DNA of 64,000 bases from Deinandra increscens subsp. villosa (Eukaryota > Streptophyta > Magnoliopsida > Asterales > Asteraceae): positions 29,023,081 through 29,087,080 of the forward strand of contig JBCNJP010000003.1 in NCBI GenBank assembly GCA_039602395.1, read 5' to 3'. The position numbers were made by a program, and so were the translations under genes. The notes under the pieces were generated by a model that was given only the letters and a program-made list of their open reading frames with translations, was not told where the DNA came from and ran no database searches. Below, piece by piece: positions 1-13,501 of the stretch. The stretch's first letter is position 1, and every line of letters starts with the position of its first letter.

Positions 1-394
1 TGCCATTGAATAGCAGCCCCTTCCAAGTGGATCACAGCATATCGAAGTTTCATATCTACCGGTGTGTCATCGATTGCGAAGAAGTGCTCGCAACGATAAA
101 CCCATGCTCGGTGCCAATGAATAGCAGCCCCTTCCAATCCGCATGGGTCGATTACCCCCTTTCGGGTCCGTATCATCAAAAGTCGGGATCGAACCAAAGC
201 TTAAACAACCCCCCGCCCTTGACCCCGCTACCGGCGACAGACCTATCCTTGATAGCTTTCAGGATTTCTTCTTGTTGCTTTTCAGATTGTTCTTGCTACT
301 TCATTTGGGTTGCTAGGGTGACCTGGATTTCAGAGATGGCTTTGCCATGCTCTTTGAGAGTGTTGTCGACTTCCTGATTTCGAGTATTCGTCAT
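1..394 (-). pseudogene. Family-B gypsy gag N-terminal fragment, unit 1
   Basis: Begins with an ATG at 394 (MTNTRNQEVDN...), about 35 bp inside the primer site, as expected for a gypsy gag. An in-frame TAG at 296-298 follows ATQMK. Beyond it the gag-like stretch WVYRCEHFFAIDDTP...LEGAAI.WHR continues to the window start in another frame. This matches the family pattern in which a W-Y-C-E-F region precedes a LEGAA.QWHR helix. Not functional here. Confidence 0.7.
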
Positions 395-442
395 GGTGAC
401 GATCATAATTCCGACGGGAGATCGGAATGGCTCTGATACCCT

Positions 443-766
<324 letters not shown>

Positions 767-2380
767 TGACAGTGGTAGATTGACGATGAAATCCATTGAA
801 ATATCGTTCCTCTGGGCTGCTGGAATTGGCAACGGTTGGAGAAGGCCATATGGCTTATGGTTTGGTGCCTTTATAGATTGACATACGGAACAGTTGCGTA
901 CAAATGTGGTGACATCTCTTTTTAATCCTAGCCAAGAAAAAGATGTTGCAATTCTCTTTGTTGTTGTTGTGACTCCAGCGTGTCCTCCTAAGCAAGATGA
1001 GTGAAATTCTTCCAACAATTTAACTCACAGATTAGGAATTGGGGAACCAAAATACGATTACGGATGAAAACGAGACCATCCCGGAAAACATGGTACGGAA
1101 ACGAAGACGGATCCTCCTGTATTTTGGTTACCATCTGCTTACCATTGGTATTATTCTTGAAATAGTCACGGATTTCGTCCAACCAAACAGCTGTTGGCCC
1201 CGAAATAGCAGCAAGAGAAGCATGAGGAATCCGACTTAATACATCAGCAACTATATTTTCCTTACCCGGTTTATAGTGGATTTCAAAATCATACCCCATA
1301 AGCTTTGTTATCCACCGCTGTTGTTCCTGGGTCTGAATAGTTTGAGTGAGGAGATGCTTGAGACTATGATGATCGGTATAGATGCGGAAACGCCTCCCCA
1401 ACAAATATTGTCTCCACTATTTGACCGCTTCAGTGATAGCAAATAATTCATTGGCATAAGTTGACTGTCCCTGCATAGTCGAGGATAATATTTTGCTGAA
1501 AAAAGAGTTTGGGCAATTAAACTTGGAGAGAACAGCACCTATAGCAACTCCAGAGGCATCGGTTGTTACATCGAATGGTTTTGTGAAATCCGGCAAGGCT
1601 AGTGTAACCAATGTCTCCATTGCAGCTTTGAGATCTAAGAATGCATTTTGAGCATTTGGTGGCCACTGAAATGATGAGTTCTTGAGCAGATCAGTTAGGG
1701 GAGAAGTAATATGGGCATAGTAAGGAACGAACCGCATGTAATACCCGCTGAGGCCCAAAATTGCTCTTAGGGTGGTGAAGGATGTCGGGGATGGCCACTG
1801 CTGAATAGCCGACACTTTGTCTGGTTCTGGTGCCACTCCATCAGCCAAGATACGATGGCCTAAGAACGAGATATCATCAACAACAAATACACACTTGGAC
1901 GGTTTAGCAAAAAGCTGATGTGCAGCCAATGTTTCAAAAACAAAGCGCAGGTGCGAGTAGTGGTCTTCTCTATTGGAACTATAAACCAATGTGTCATCGA
2001 AAAAACCAATACAAATCGACGAAGAACGGAACAAAAGAGATCGTTCATTACGGATTGAAATGTGGATGGGGGCATTGCTAAGCCCGAAAGGCATAACCAC
2101 AAATTCGTAATGACTATCGGTTGTTCTAAACGCCGTTTTAGGAGTGTCTTGCTTGGCCACTCGGATTTGATGATACCCGGAATGGAGGTCGATCTTTGAG
2201 AAAATAGTGGCACCGTGCAATTCGTCCAGCAACTCGTCAATGGTTGGGATTGGGAATCGATCACGTATGGTGACGACGTTTAGTGCACGGTAACAACGCA
2301 GAATCTCCACAATCCATCCTTTTTGTTAACCAAGAGCACGGGTGAAGAAAAAGGGCTTTGGCTAGGTTGTATGACACTGT
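767..2380 (-). pseudogene. Family-A gypsy RT-RNase H-integrase fragment, unit 1
   Basis: RT motifs (IDLHSGYHQIRV, MPFGLSNAP, FFDDTLVYS, FLGHRI) occupy roughly 2310-1800. RNase H follows (TDASGVAIGAVL, YTDHHSLKHLL), then the integrase HHCC zinc domain (HSSCLGGHAG...CSVCQ) at about 1000-860, ending at MDFIVNLPLS. It is broken in several places. Compensating frameshifts lie between SNAP and FFDD, with the conserved TFQSVMNDLF in another frame. An in-frame TAG separates RT/RNase H from the next segment (AVK*WRQ, about 1408), and there is a frameshift near 1020. Unit 1 differs from the others in reading LSGYY and HQLFAK where they have LTGYY and HQFFAK. Confidence 0.9.
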
Positions 2381-2802
2381 GGCCCCGCGAGTTCGCATAA
2401 ATGCTCGGTGCCATTGAATAGCAGCCCCTTCCAAGTGGATCACAGCATATCGAAGTTTCATATCTACCGGTGTGTCATCGATTGCGAAGAAGTGCTCGCA
2501 ACGATAAACCCATGCTCGGTGCCAATGAATAGCAGCCCCTTCCAATCCGCATGGGTCGATTACCCCCTTTCGGGTCCGTATCATCAAAAGTCGGGATCGA
2601 ACCAAAGCTTAAACAACCCCCCGCCCTTGACCCCGCTACCGGCGACAGACCTATCCTTGATAGCTTTCAGGATTTCTTCTTGTTGCTTTTCAGATTGTTC
2701 TTGCTACTTCATTTGGGTTGCTAGGGTGACCTGGATTTCAGAGATGGCTTTGCCATGCTCTTTGAGAGTGTTGTCGACTTCCTGATTTCGAGTATTCGTC
2801 AT
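2381..2802 (-). pseudogene. Family-B gag fragment fused to family-A RT, unit 2
   Basis: Same gag start as in unit 1 (ATG at 2802) with the same TAG after ATQMK. Here the full fragment is present, down to the fusion, where MRTRGAT of gag runs into VSYNLAKALF of RT at 2380/2381. The gag carries a near-repeat of LEGAAI.WHR placed before WVYRC, consistent with an 11-codon duplicated insertion. Shares the unit-1 base states (CCCATGCTC, GGATTTCAG), which units 3 and 4 lack. Confidence 0.7.
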
Positions 2803-2850
2803 GGTGACGATCATAATTCCGACGGGAGATCGGAATGGCTCTGATACCCT

Positions 2851-3180
<330 letters not shown>

Positions 3181-4794
3181 TGACAGTGGTAGATTGACGA
3201 TGAAATCCATTGAAATATCGTTCCTCTGGGCTGCTGGAATTGGCAACGGTTGGAGAAGGCCATATGGCTTATGGTTTGGTGCCTTTATAGATTGACATAC
3301 GGAACAGTTGCGTACAAATGTGGTGACATCTCTTTTTAATCCTAGCCAAGAAAAAGATGTTGCAATTCTCTTTGTTGTTGTTGTGACTCCAGCGTGTCCT
3401 CCTAAGCAAGATGAGTGAAATTCTTCCAACAATTTAACTCACAGATTAGGAATTGGGGAACCAAAATACGATTACGGATGAAAACGAGACCATCCCGGAA
3501 AACATGGTACGGAAACGAAGACGGATCCTCCTGTATTTTGGTTACCATCTGCTTACCATTGGTATTATTCTTGAAATAGTCACGGATTTCGTCCAACCAA
3601 ACAGCTGTTGGCCCCGAAATAGCAGCAAGAGAAGCATGAGGAATCCGACTTAATACATCAGCAACTATATTTTCCTTACCCGGTTTATAGTGGATTTCAA
3701 AATCATACCCCATAAGCTTTGTTATCCACCGCTGTTGTTCCTGGGTCTGAATAGTTTGAGTGAGGAGATGCTTGAGACTATGATGATCGGTATAGATGCG
3801 GAAACGCCTCCCCAACAAATATTGTCTCCACTATTTGACCGCTTCAGTGATAGCAAATAATTCATTGGCATAAGTTGACTGTCCCTGCATAGTCGAGGAT
3901 AATATTTTGCTGAAAAAAGAGTTTGGGCAATTAAACTTGGAGAGAACAGCACCTATAGCAACTCCAGAGGCATCGGTTGTTACATCGAATGGTTTTGTGA
4001 AATCCGGCAAGGCTAGTGTAACCAATGTCTCCATTGCAGCTTTGAGATCTAAGAATGCATTTTGAGCATTTGGTGGCCACTGAAATGATGAGTTCTTGAG
4101 CAGATCAGTTAGGGGAGAAGTAATATGGGCATAGTAAGGAACGAACCGCATGTAATACCCGGTGAGGCCCAAAATTGCTCTTAGGGTGGTGAAGGATGTC
4201 GGGGATGGCCACTGCTGAATAGCCGACACTTTGTCTGGTTCTGGTGCCACTCCATCAGCCAAGATACGATGGCCTAAGAACGAGATATCATCAACAACAA
4301 ATACACACTTGGACGGTTTAGCAAAAAACTGATGTGCAGCCAATGTTTCAAAAACAAAGCGCAGGTGCGAGTAGTGGTCTTCTCTATTGGAACTATAAAC
4401 CAATGTGTCATCGAAAAAACCAATACAAATCGACGAAGAACGGAACAAAAGAGATCGTTCATTACGGATTGAAATGTGGATGGGGGCATTGCTAAGCCCG
4501 AAAGGCATAACCACAAATTCGTAATGACTATCGGTTGTTCTAAACGCCGTTTTAGGAGTGTCTTGCTTGGCCACTCGGATTTGATGATACCCGGAATGGA
4601 GGTCGATCTTTGAGAAAATAGTGGCACCGTGCAATTCGTCCAGCAACTCGTCAATGGTTGGGATTGGGAATCGATCACGTATGGTGACGACGTTTAGTGC
4701 ACGGTAACAACGCAGAATCTCCACAATCCATCCTTTTTGTTAACCAAGAGCACGGGTGAAGAAAAAGGGCTTTGGCTAGGTTGTATGACACTGT
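3181..4794 (-). pseudogene. Family-A RT-RNase H-integrase fragment, unit 2
   Basis: Same domain order and same disabling changes as in unit 1. RT reads 4724-3831, RNase H/integrase linker 3818-3402, and integrase zinc domain about 3432-3181. Its RT carries the LTGYY and HQFFAK states of units 3 and 4, whereas its gag/LTR part resembles unit 1. Variants therefore change along the array rather than unit by unit. Confidence 0.9.
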
Positions 4795-5216
4795 GGCCCC
4801 GCGAGTTCGCATAAATGCTCGGTGCCATTGAATAGCAGCCCCTTCCAAGTGGATCACAGCATATCGAAGTTTCATATCTACCGGTGTGTCATCGATTGCG
4901 AAGAAGTGCTCGCAACGATAAACCCATTCTCGGTGCCAATGAATAGCAGCCCCTTCCAATCCGCATGGGTCGATTACCCCCTTTCGGGTCCGTATCATCA
5001 AAAGTCGGGATCGAACCAAAGCTTAAACAACCCCCTGCCCTTGACCCCGCTACCGGCGACAGACCTATCCTTGATAGCTTTCAGGATTTCTTCTTGTTGC
5101 TTTTCAGATTGTTCTTGCTACTTCATTTGGGTTGCTAGGGTGACCTGGATTTAAGAGATGGCTTTGCCATGCTCTTTGAGAGTGTTGTCGACTTCCTGAT
5201 TTCGAGTATTCGTCAT
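4795..5216 (-). pseudogene. Family-B gag fragment fused to family-A RT, unit 3
   Basis: ATG at 5216. An extra nonsense change shared with unit 4 (GAA to TAA right after KAIS, around 5155) ends the reading frame earlier than in units 1 and 2. Also carries CCCATTCTC in place of CCCATGCTC. Confidence 0.7.
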
Positions 5217-5264
5217 GGTGACGATCATAATTCCGACGGGAGATCGGAATGGCTCTGATACCCT

Positions 5265-5601
<337 letters not shown>

Positions 5602-7216
5602 TGACAGTGGTAGATTGACGATGAAATCCATTGAAATATCGTTCCTCTGGGCTGCTGGAATTGGCAACGGTTGGAGAAGGCCATATGGCTTATGGTTTGG
5701 TGCCTTTATAGATTGACATACGGAACAGTTGCGTACAAATGTGGTGACATCTCTTTTTAATCCTAGCCAAGAAAAAGATGTTGCAATTCTCTTTGTTGTT
5801 GTTGTGACTCCAGCGTGTCCTCCTAAGCAAGATGAGTGAAATTCTTCCAACAATTTAACTCACAGATTAGGAATTGGGGAACCAAAATACGATTACGGAT
5901 GAAAACGAGACCATCCCGGAAAACATGGTACGGAAACGAAGACGGATCCTCCTGTATTTTGGTTACCATCTGCTTACCATTGGTATTATTCTTGAAATAG
6001 TCACGGATTTCGTCCAACCAAACAGCTGTTGGCCCCGAAATAGCAGCAAGAGAAGCATGAGGAATCCGACTTAATACATCAGCAACTATATTTTCCTTAC
6101 CCGGTTTATAGTGGATTTCAAAATCATACCCCATAAGCTTTGTTATCCACCGCTGTTGTTCCTGGGTCTGAATAGTTTGAGTGAGGAGATGCTTGAGACT
6201 ATGATGATCGGTATAGATGCGGAAACGCCTCCCCAACAAATATTGTCTCCACTATTTGACCGCTTCAGTGATAGCAAATAATTCATTGGCATAAGTTGAC
6301 TGTCCCTGCATAGTCGAGGATAATATTTTGCTGAAAAAAGAGTTTGGGCAATTAAACTTGGAGAGAACAGCACCTATAGCAACTCCAGAGGCATCGGTTG
6401 TTACATCGAATGGTTTTGTGAAATCCGGCAAGGCTAGTGTAACCAATGTCTCCATTGCAGCTTTGAGATCTAAGAATGCATTTTGAGCATTTGGTGGCCA
6501 CTGAAATGATGAGTTCTTGAGCAGATCAGTTAGGGGAGAAGTAATATGGGCATAGTAAGGAACGAACCGCATGTAATACCCGGTGAGGCCCAAAATTGCT
6601 CTTAGGGTGGTGAAGGATGTCGGGGATGGCCACTGCTGAATAGCCGACACTTTGTCTGGTTCTGGTGCCACTCCATCAGCCAAGATACGATGGCCTAAGA
6701 ACGAGATATCATCAACAACAAATACACACTTGGACGGTTTAGCAAAAAACTGATGTGCAGCCAATGTTTCAAAAACAAAGCGCAGGTGCGAGTAGTGGTC
6801 TTCTCTATTGGAACTATAAACCAATGTGTCATCGAAAAAACCAATACAAATCGACGAAGAACGGAACAAAAAGAGATCGTTCATTACGGATTGAAATGTG
6901 GATGGGGGCATTGCTAAGCCCGAAAGGCATAACCACAAATTCGTAATGACTATCGGTTGTTCTAAACGCCGTTTTAGGAGTGTCTTGCTTGGCCACTCGG
7001 ATTTGATGATACCCGGAATGGAGGTCGATCTTTGAGAAAATAGTGGCACCGTGCAATTCGTCCAGCAACTCGTCAATGGTTGGGATTGGGAATCGATCAC
7101 GTATGGTGACGACGTTTAGTGCACGGTAACAACGCAGAATCTCCACAATCCATCCTTTTTGTTAACCAAGAGCACGGGTGAAGAAAAAGGGCTTTGGCTA
7201 GGTTGTATGACACTGT
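5602..7216 (-). pseudogene. Family-A RT-RNase H-integrase fragment, unit 3
   Basis: As unit 2, but with one extra A near 6869 (five A instead of four before GAGATCG). This shifts the frame between TFQSVMNDLF and the FFDD box, so a 282-codon frame now joins MNDLF directly to the FFDD-containing half (7100-6252). The neighbouring AVK*WRQ stop and the frameshift before the integrase zinc domain remain. Confidence 0.9.
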
Positions 7217-7638
7217 GGCCCCGCGAGTTCGCATAAATGCTCGGTGCCATTGAATAGCAGCCCCTTCCAAGTGGATCACAGCATATCGAAGTTTCATATC
7301 TACCGGTGTGTCATCGATTGCGAAGAAGTGCTCGCAACGATAAACCCATTCTCGGTGCCAATGAATAGCAGCCCCTTCCAATCCGCATGGGTCGATTACC
7401 CCCTTTCGGGTCCGTATCATCAAAAGTCGGGATCGAACCAAAGCTTAAACAACCCCCTGCCCTTGACCCCGCTACCGGCGACAGACCTATCCTTGATAGC
7501 TTTCAGGATTTCTTCTTGTTGCTTTTCAGATTGTTCTTGCTACTTCATTTGGGTTGCTAGGGTGACCTGGATTTAAGAGATGGCTTTGCCATGCTCTTTG
7601 AGAGTGTTGTCGACTTCCTGATTTCGAGTATTCGTCAT
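7217..7638 (-). pseudogene. Family-B gag fragment fused to family-A RT, unit 4
   Basis: ATG at 7638; identical in state to unit 3, including the KAIS* nonsense change. The gag-side breakpoint is 7216/7217. This is the rightmost copy of the family-B fragment. Confidence 0.7.
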
Positions 7639-7686
7639 GGTGACGATCATAATTCCGACGGGAGATCGGAATGGCTCTGATACCCT

Positions 7687-8014
<328 letters not shown>

Positions 8015-9628
8015 TGACAGTGGTAGATTGACGATGAAATCCATTGAAATATCGTTCCTCTGGGCTGCTGGAATTGGCAACGGTTGGAGAAGGCCATATG
8101 GCTTATGGTTTGGTGCCTTTATAGATTGACATACGGAACAGTTGCGTACAAATGTGGTGACATCTCTTTTTAATCCTAGCCAAGAAAAAGATGTTGCAAT
8201 TCTCTTTGTTGTTGTTGTGACTCCAGCGTGTCCTCCTAAGCAAGATGAGTGAAATTCTTCCAACAATTTAACTCACAGATTAGGAATTGGGGAACCAAAA
8301 TACGATTACGGATGAAAACGAGACCATCCCGGAAAACATGGTACGGAAACGAAGACGGATCCTCCTGTATTTTGGTTACCATCTGCTTACCATTGGTATT
8401 ATTCTTGAAATAGTCACGGATTTCGTCCAACCAAACAGCTGTTGGCCCCGAAATAGCAGCAAGAGAAGCATGAGGAATCCGACTTAATACATCAGCAACT
8501 ATATTTTCCTTACCCGGTTTATAGTGGATTTCAAAATCATACCCCATAAGCTTTGTTATCCACCGCTGTTGTTCCTGGGTCTGAATAGTTTGAGTGAGGA
8601 GATGCTTGAGACTATGATGATCGGTATAGATGCGGAAACGCCTCCCCAACAAATATTGTCTCCACTATTTGACCGCTTCAGTGATAGCAAATAATTCATT
8701 GGCATAAGTTGACTGTCCCTGCATAGTCGAGGATAATATTTTGCTGAAAAAAGAGTTTGGGCAATTAAACTTGGAGAGAACAGCACCTATAGCAACTCCA
8801 GAGGCATCGGTTGTTACATCGAATGGTTTTGTGAAATCCGGCAAGGCTAGTGTAACCAATGTCTCCATTGCAGCTTTGAGATCTAAGAATGCATTTTGAG
8901 CATTTGGTGGCCACTGAAATGATGAGTTCTTGAGCAGATCAGTTAGGGGAGAAGTAATATGGGCATAGTAAGGAACGAACCGCATGTAATACCCGGTGAG
9001 GCCCAAAATTGCTCTTAGGGTGGTGAAGGATGTCGGGGATGGCCACTGCTGAATAGCCGACACTTTGTCTGGTTCTGGTGCCACTCCATCAGCCAAGATA
9101 CGATGGCCTAAGAACGAGATATCATCAACAACAAATACACACTTGGACGGTTTAGCAAAAAACTGATGTGCAGCCAATGTTTCAAAAACAAAGCGCAGGT
9201 GCGAGTAGTGGTCTTCTCTATTGGAACTATAAACCAATGTGTCATCGAAAAAACCAATACAAATCGACGAAGAACGGAACAAAAGAGATCGTTCATTACG
9301 GATTGAAATGTGGATGGGGGCATTGCTAAGCCCGAAAGGCATAACCACAAATTCGTAATGACTATCGGTTGTTCTAAACGCCGTTTTAGGAGTGTCTTGC
9401 TTGGCCACTCGGATTTGATGATACCCGGAATGGAGGTCGATCTTTGAGAAAATAGTGGCACCGTGCAATTCGTCCAGCAACTCGTCAATGGTTGGGATTG
9501 GGAATCGATCACGTATGGTGACGACGTTTAGTGCACGGTAACAACGCAGAATCTCCACAATCCATCCTTTTTGTTAACCAAGAGCACGGGTGAAGAAAAA
9601 GGGCTTTGGCTAGGTTGTATGACACTGT
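8015..9628 (-). pseudogene. Family-A RT-RNase H-integrase fragment, unit 4 (native upstream flank)
   Basis: Same broken domains (RT 9558-8665; linker 8652-8236; integrase zinc domain to 8015). This is the only copy joined to its natural upstream sequence: at 9628 it continues into EMLQDSVIQPSQSPF, the normal RT N-terminus. Unit 4 thus marks the original locus, from which the copies to the left expanded. Confidence 0.9.
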
Positions 9629-10631
9629 CTTGCAACATTTCGGTGATAAGTTGCGTCATGATTTGTTTTTGGAAGTGTGGATACCGATAAGGTTTGACAT
9701 TGATGGTAGTGTTTGGATCAGAGAGAGGGATATGGTGGTCATGGCTTCTAGGAGGAGGAAGGCTATGAGGTTTATCAAAAAGGGTGGCAAACGTTTGAAG
9801 TACGGTGGTAATATGGGAATCTTGATGGGTCAGTGGGGGTTGTAGGGTGGAGTTGGCTACTGGTTCAAGAGTGAGGGTATGTAAGGATGCAATTGAGCCA
9901 TGGCGGATCAAAGTGGATAGTGAACTCGATGAGACCTGTGTAGCTGATGGCTCACCGCATAAAGTGCATGCCTTCCCATCCTTGTTGAAGGATAATTCCG
10001 GGATCGAAAAGTCAGCGGTGAGGCGACCCAATGGTGAGGTGGCCCAATGTACCGAGCCAAGCAATACCCAAGATGATATCGGCTCCTTCGACGGGGATAA
10101 TAAATAATGGAATCTTAAACGAGGCTTGTTGTAGTTGAAGCTGGACTTGCGGGCAAAAACCGGAGCAGGGAATGTGTTGACCATTCCTGACCATGACGGA
10201 AAATGGCGAGATAGGTTCAATGGGTAAACGAAGGCTGGTGGCGATTCGAGGCTGTATAATATTATGAGTACTCCCGCAGTCAACCAAGATCATGACCGGT
10301 TTGCCAGAGATGTGGCCGGTAACACGTAAAGTTTGGGCGGGGAGATACCAAAAAATGCATAGTCGGACAAGGACAAGAACTGTGATCGGTGCGGGTCTGG
10401 TGATGTAGATGATAGAATGGTGGTTATTAATGGTGGATCAGTCGGTTCTTCTTGTTCATCGTTATCAACAATTAACAAGAACTGGGGAGGTGAACATTTA
10501 TGGCCAGGAAAGTATTTTTCCGGGCACCTAAAACGGAGACCTTCTTTTCTCCATTGTTGAAGGCCTGCGGCAGATAGGGTGGTCATCGGAAGTGAGGGTG
10601 GTGCAATGGTTGTGGTAGGGTTTGTGACGGC
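9629..10631 (-). pseudogene. Family-A gag C-terminus, protease and RT N-terminus
   Basis: Reading leftward on the minus strand: a degenerate gag zinc-knuckle region (CPEKYFPGHKC, 10565-10500), an aspartic protease (VDCGSTHNIIQPR, then EGADIILGIAWL; 10293-10012), and the start of RT (VIQPSQSPFSSPVLLVNKKD, down to about 9570). The protease has DCGS where D-S/G-G is usual. Protease and RT are in different frames. Upstream it is cut at 10631 by the Tekay insertion; its 5' part resumes at 21680. Decayed. Confidence 0.85.
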
Positions 10632-13460
10632 TGTCACACCCCAACCGACGGCGGAATACGTCGGGGCGCGAAGATTGCCCAGATGCACACAACACTAATT
10701 CAAGTTGCGATATTCTTAATTAAACCCATTTCCATAAACATAGAATCAAACATAAACAAGTCATAATTTAAGGTTACAATCCAAACATAACATCCAAATA
10801 AAAGTCATAAAGTCTAATGTTTTATTTAATAAGGTCATCTAAGTCCCATGCAATCCTATGATGGCGGAGACAAAGGAATCAAACAGCAGCACCTGCAACA
10901 TGTTTAACATAAAAGTCAACTACTAGAGTTGGTGAGTAAACATAGGTTTATCAATAGCATATGAGTAAAATCAATGCGATTCGTGAGTAATGTAAGTCCA
11001 CATGCGATAAACGAGTAATGAAATATATAAGATAAGAGCGTAATCAAACCCTGACAATAAGGTTTCCAATCACAAGGCGCTACACGCGAAGCATGCCAAG
11101 TGGGCTTGTCAAGCCAATAGATCTATCACCGTAACCCCGGCATTTTTAGTGTTAATAACTACGCGTAGAGTATGAGTATGAGTATGAGCACAATCCACAT
11201 ATAACACACAAGTCTAACACATAAGATCATACAATACGAGCACAGAATCGCGTATAGTTTTGAGTAAAGATTTATCGAGTAAGAGTTTGATACATCACAT
11301 GTTGCACCCCAAAACAATAAAGTAAAAAGGGGCTATGAATACTCACCTCACGGGTGAATCGAGGAGAAAAGATAAGCGATAGCGATGCGCGAATATCACG
11401 TCCGGAGATCACCTTTATGATTGACCGAGGTTGAACCAAAATAAATAAATAGAATAGTGAGTAAAGTGAGTAACCGTGACTTGACACGACACGACACGAC
11501 TTAACCAAATCACAACTCATTGGTGTTTTACTCAAGTGATAGCGTACGGGCTTAGTTTGGGTTCAAGTTTATACTCTATGTAATGTTAAGAGGTTCTAAT
11601 CTAGCAAACTAGCATAGAGGTCAAACTAGGTCAACAAAAGTCAACAAATTCAATTTCCATGATAATAATCCAAGGTAATACACATGATTATCATATAGGA
11701 TCAGATCTAACATAAGCTTTTATAGATTTTATAGATCTACTTGAATCTAGCATGAACCTAGCATAGTTTAGCATGAATCTAGCCAAATCAAGCCCATTAA
11801 TCGGCTTTCGTTCACAAAACAAACCCTATTGAGCATGCATGGTTGGATCTATCATTTAAACACATAAAAGTTCATGATTTAATGTCTTTACCTACTGGTC
11901 TAACTTCACATGCCAAGAAAATTATAGATCTAAACATGTTAGGAGGTAAAAATGTCATTTTGAAGCTTTATGACACACATTTCTAACCCTAGATGACACA
12001 CATATTGAGATCTAGCCATTTTATCATGGAAAACCCTAAATTTATGATCATGATACATAGATCTGGTCCTAAACAACATTCATGAGGTAGATCAAGGCTA
12101 TTTGAAACATAAAAATGGAATCTTGATGAGAAAATCCCTAGATCTAGCCCTAGATGACATGCTTTCTATAGATCTACCCTAGATCTAACATAAAGATGCA
12201 ATCTTGATGACATATAACATGGATTTTGGTACTTAAGAGCATGCAAGATCAGATCTAAGCAATATTCAACATAAAAATCAAGTCTTGATACATAAAACCC
12301 TAGATCTACACCATGGAAGCATACATACTCATAGATCTAAGCCAAAAACATAATAAAGTTTCAATCTTGGACCAAGAAATCAATAGATCTAGATGAAGAG
12401 ATGATTTAGAACATAGATCTAACCCTAAGAAGCCATAAAGGTTGGATCTTGATAAAACGGGATGGAGATCAATACTTACCGGTAAACCGAAAGGATGAAG
12501 AAAAGGGGTGAAGAGGGAGGATCCAAGCTTCAATCTTCAAGCTTCAATCTTCAAAGATGGTATTAGGGCTTGTTTAGAGGATTTCCAGGGGTTTTGGGAC
12601 GTTTAGGAGCTGATGGGGGCTGAAAGTGGAGAGCATGGAGGCTAATGATGCTTAAATAGTGGAATTATTAGGGTTTCTGCCAAAAAGGCCCGTGGGCGTA
12701 CCGCCCTGAATGGGCTAATTCTGGGCGTACCGCCCAGAAATGGCAGTCTGGTTCTTAAATGTTGATTTCACGATTCGCGTGCTCGGTTCTTCGTTTTTCG
12801 ATGTTTTTGAGTCCCGTTTTCTCCCAAATCACCCAATTAATGGTCCCATCATGTTCATAACATTAAATCCACTCACAATGATAATAAATATGTCACGTAA
12901 CTCAAACGTATGTACAAATTAGGTCAAAATAGGCATTTTTGGTCGGTTTTGCCGTACGTATCACTTTTAAGCAATTCACCTACGATTTGTGACTCAATCA
13001 AGTGGGTGATGACCCAAGACATCATGTGTGATCATAAATGACCTAAAGACTCATAAATATGACAAATCTGACATACGATACTCAAAAACGTGATCTCCCG
13101 GTTAAAATCGAATTCGCGCGGGATTTACCGAACGTTCACCGTTTTCGTTCTAAACCTCAAACCCATGCACGCCCTCACATGTATTCACTTGTATGCTTAA
13201 CTAGTATCACATACAAGTCTTGTACATGATTGGATTGCTTGAATTCCCGGTTAAACGGAATTATCGGTGTATTGGCGGTAAAATCCAAAATAGTGACAAA
13301 TTGAATATCAAATCAATCAACGAATATAATAATGAATCCAATACCATAAAATAAAGTATAAAACATCATGATTAAACATAATTCCTCATTCGATTATCAA
13401 TCAAGGGTTTCGGGTTACAAAATGGATCGAATCGGATAACCGGAAATCATAAATGTTACA
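10632..13460 (-). repeat. 3' LTR of the Tekay element
   Basis: Ends are TG...CA in the element's sense (TGTAACATTT at 13460, GGGTGTGACA at 10632). It is the partner of 18851-21679, offset by 8219 bp with no length difference. It holds a degenerate tandem region rich in AGATCT (about 11700-12460) and two short GC hairpins at 12694-12706 and 12721-12737. Confidence 0.96.
12694..12737. repeat. Paired GGGCG-TAC-CGCCC hairpins in LTR
   Basis: Two copies of an inverted repeat with loop TAC, arms GGGCG/CGCCC at 12694-12706 and CTGGGCG/CGCCCAG at 12721-12737. They lie about 60 bp upstream, in the element's sense, of a TATTTAAG box at about 12652. The same pair is in the other LTR near 20913-20956. 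Possibly promoter elements; function inferred from position only. Confidence 0.6.
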
Positions 13461-13476
13461 GTCTCCCCTACTTTAG
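13461..13476 (-). other. Polypurine tract of the Tekay element
   Basis: On the minus strand AAGTAGGGGAGAC abuts the 3' LTR start at 13460. This purine run is the expected primer site for plus-strand DNA synthesis and sits just after the pol stop region (13502). Confidence 0.75.
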
Positions 13477-13501
13477 GAAATTTCGTCCCGAAATTACAAA
13501 T

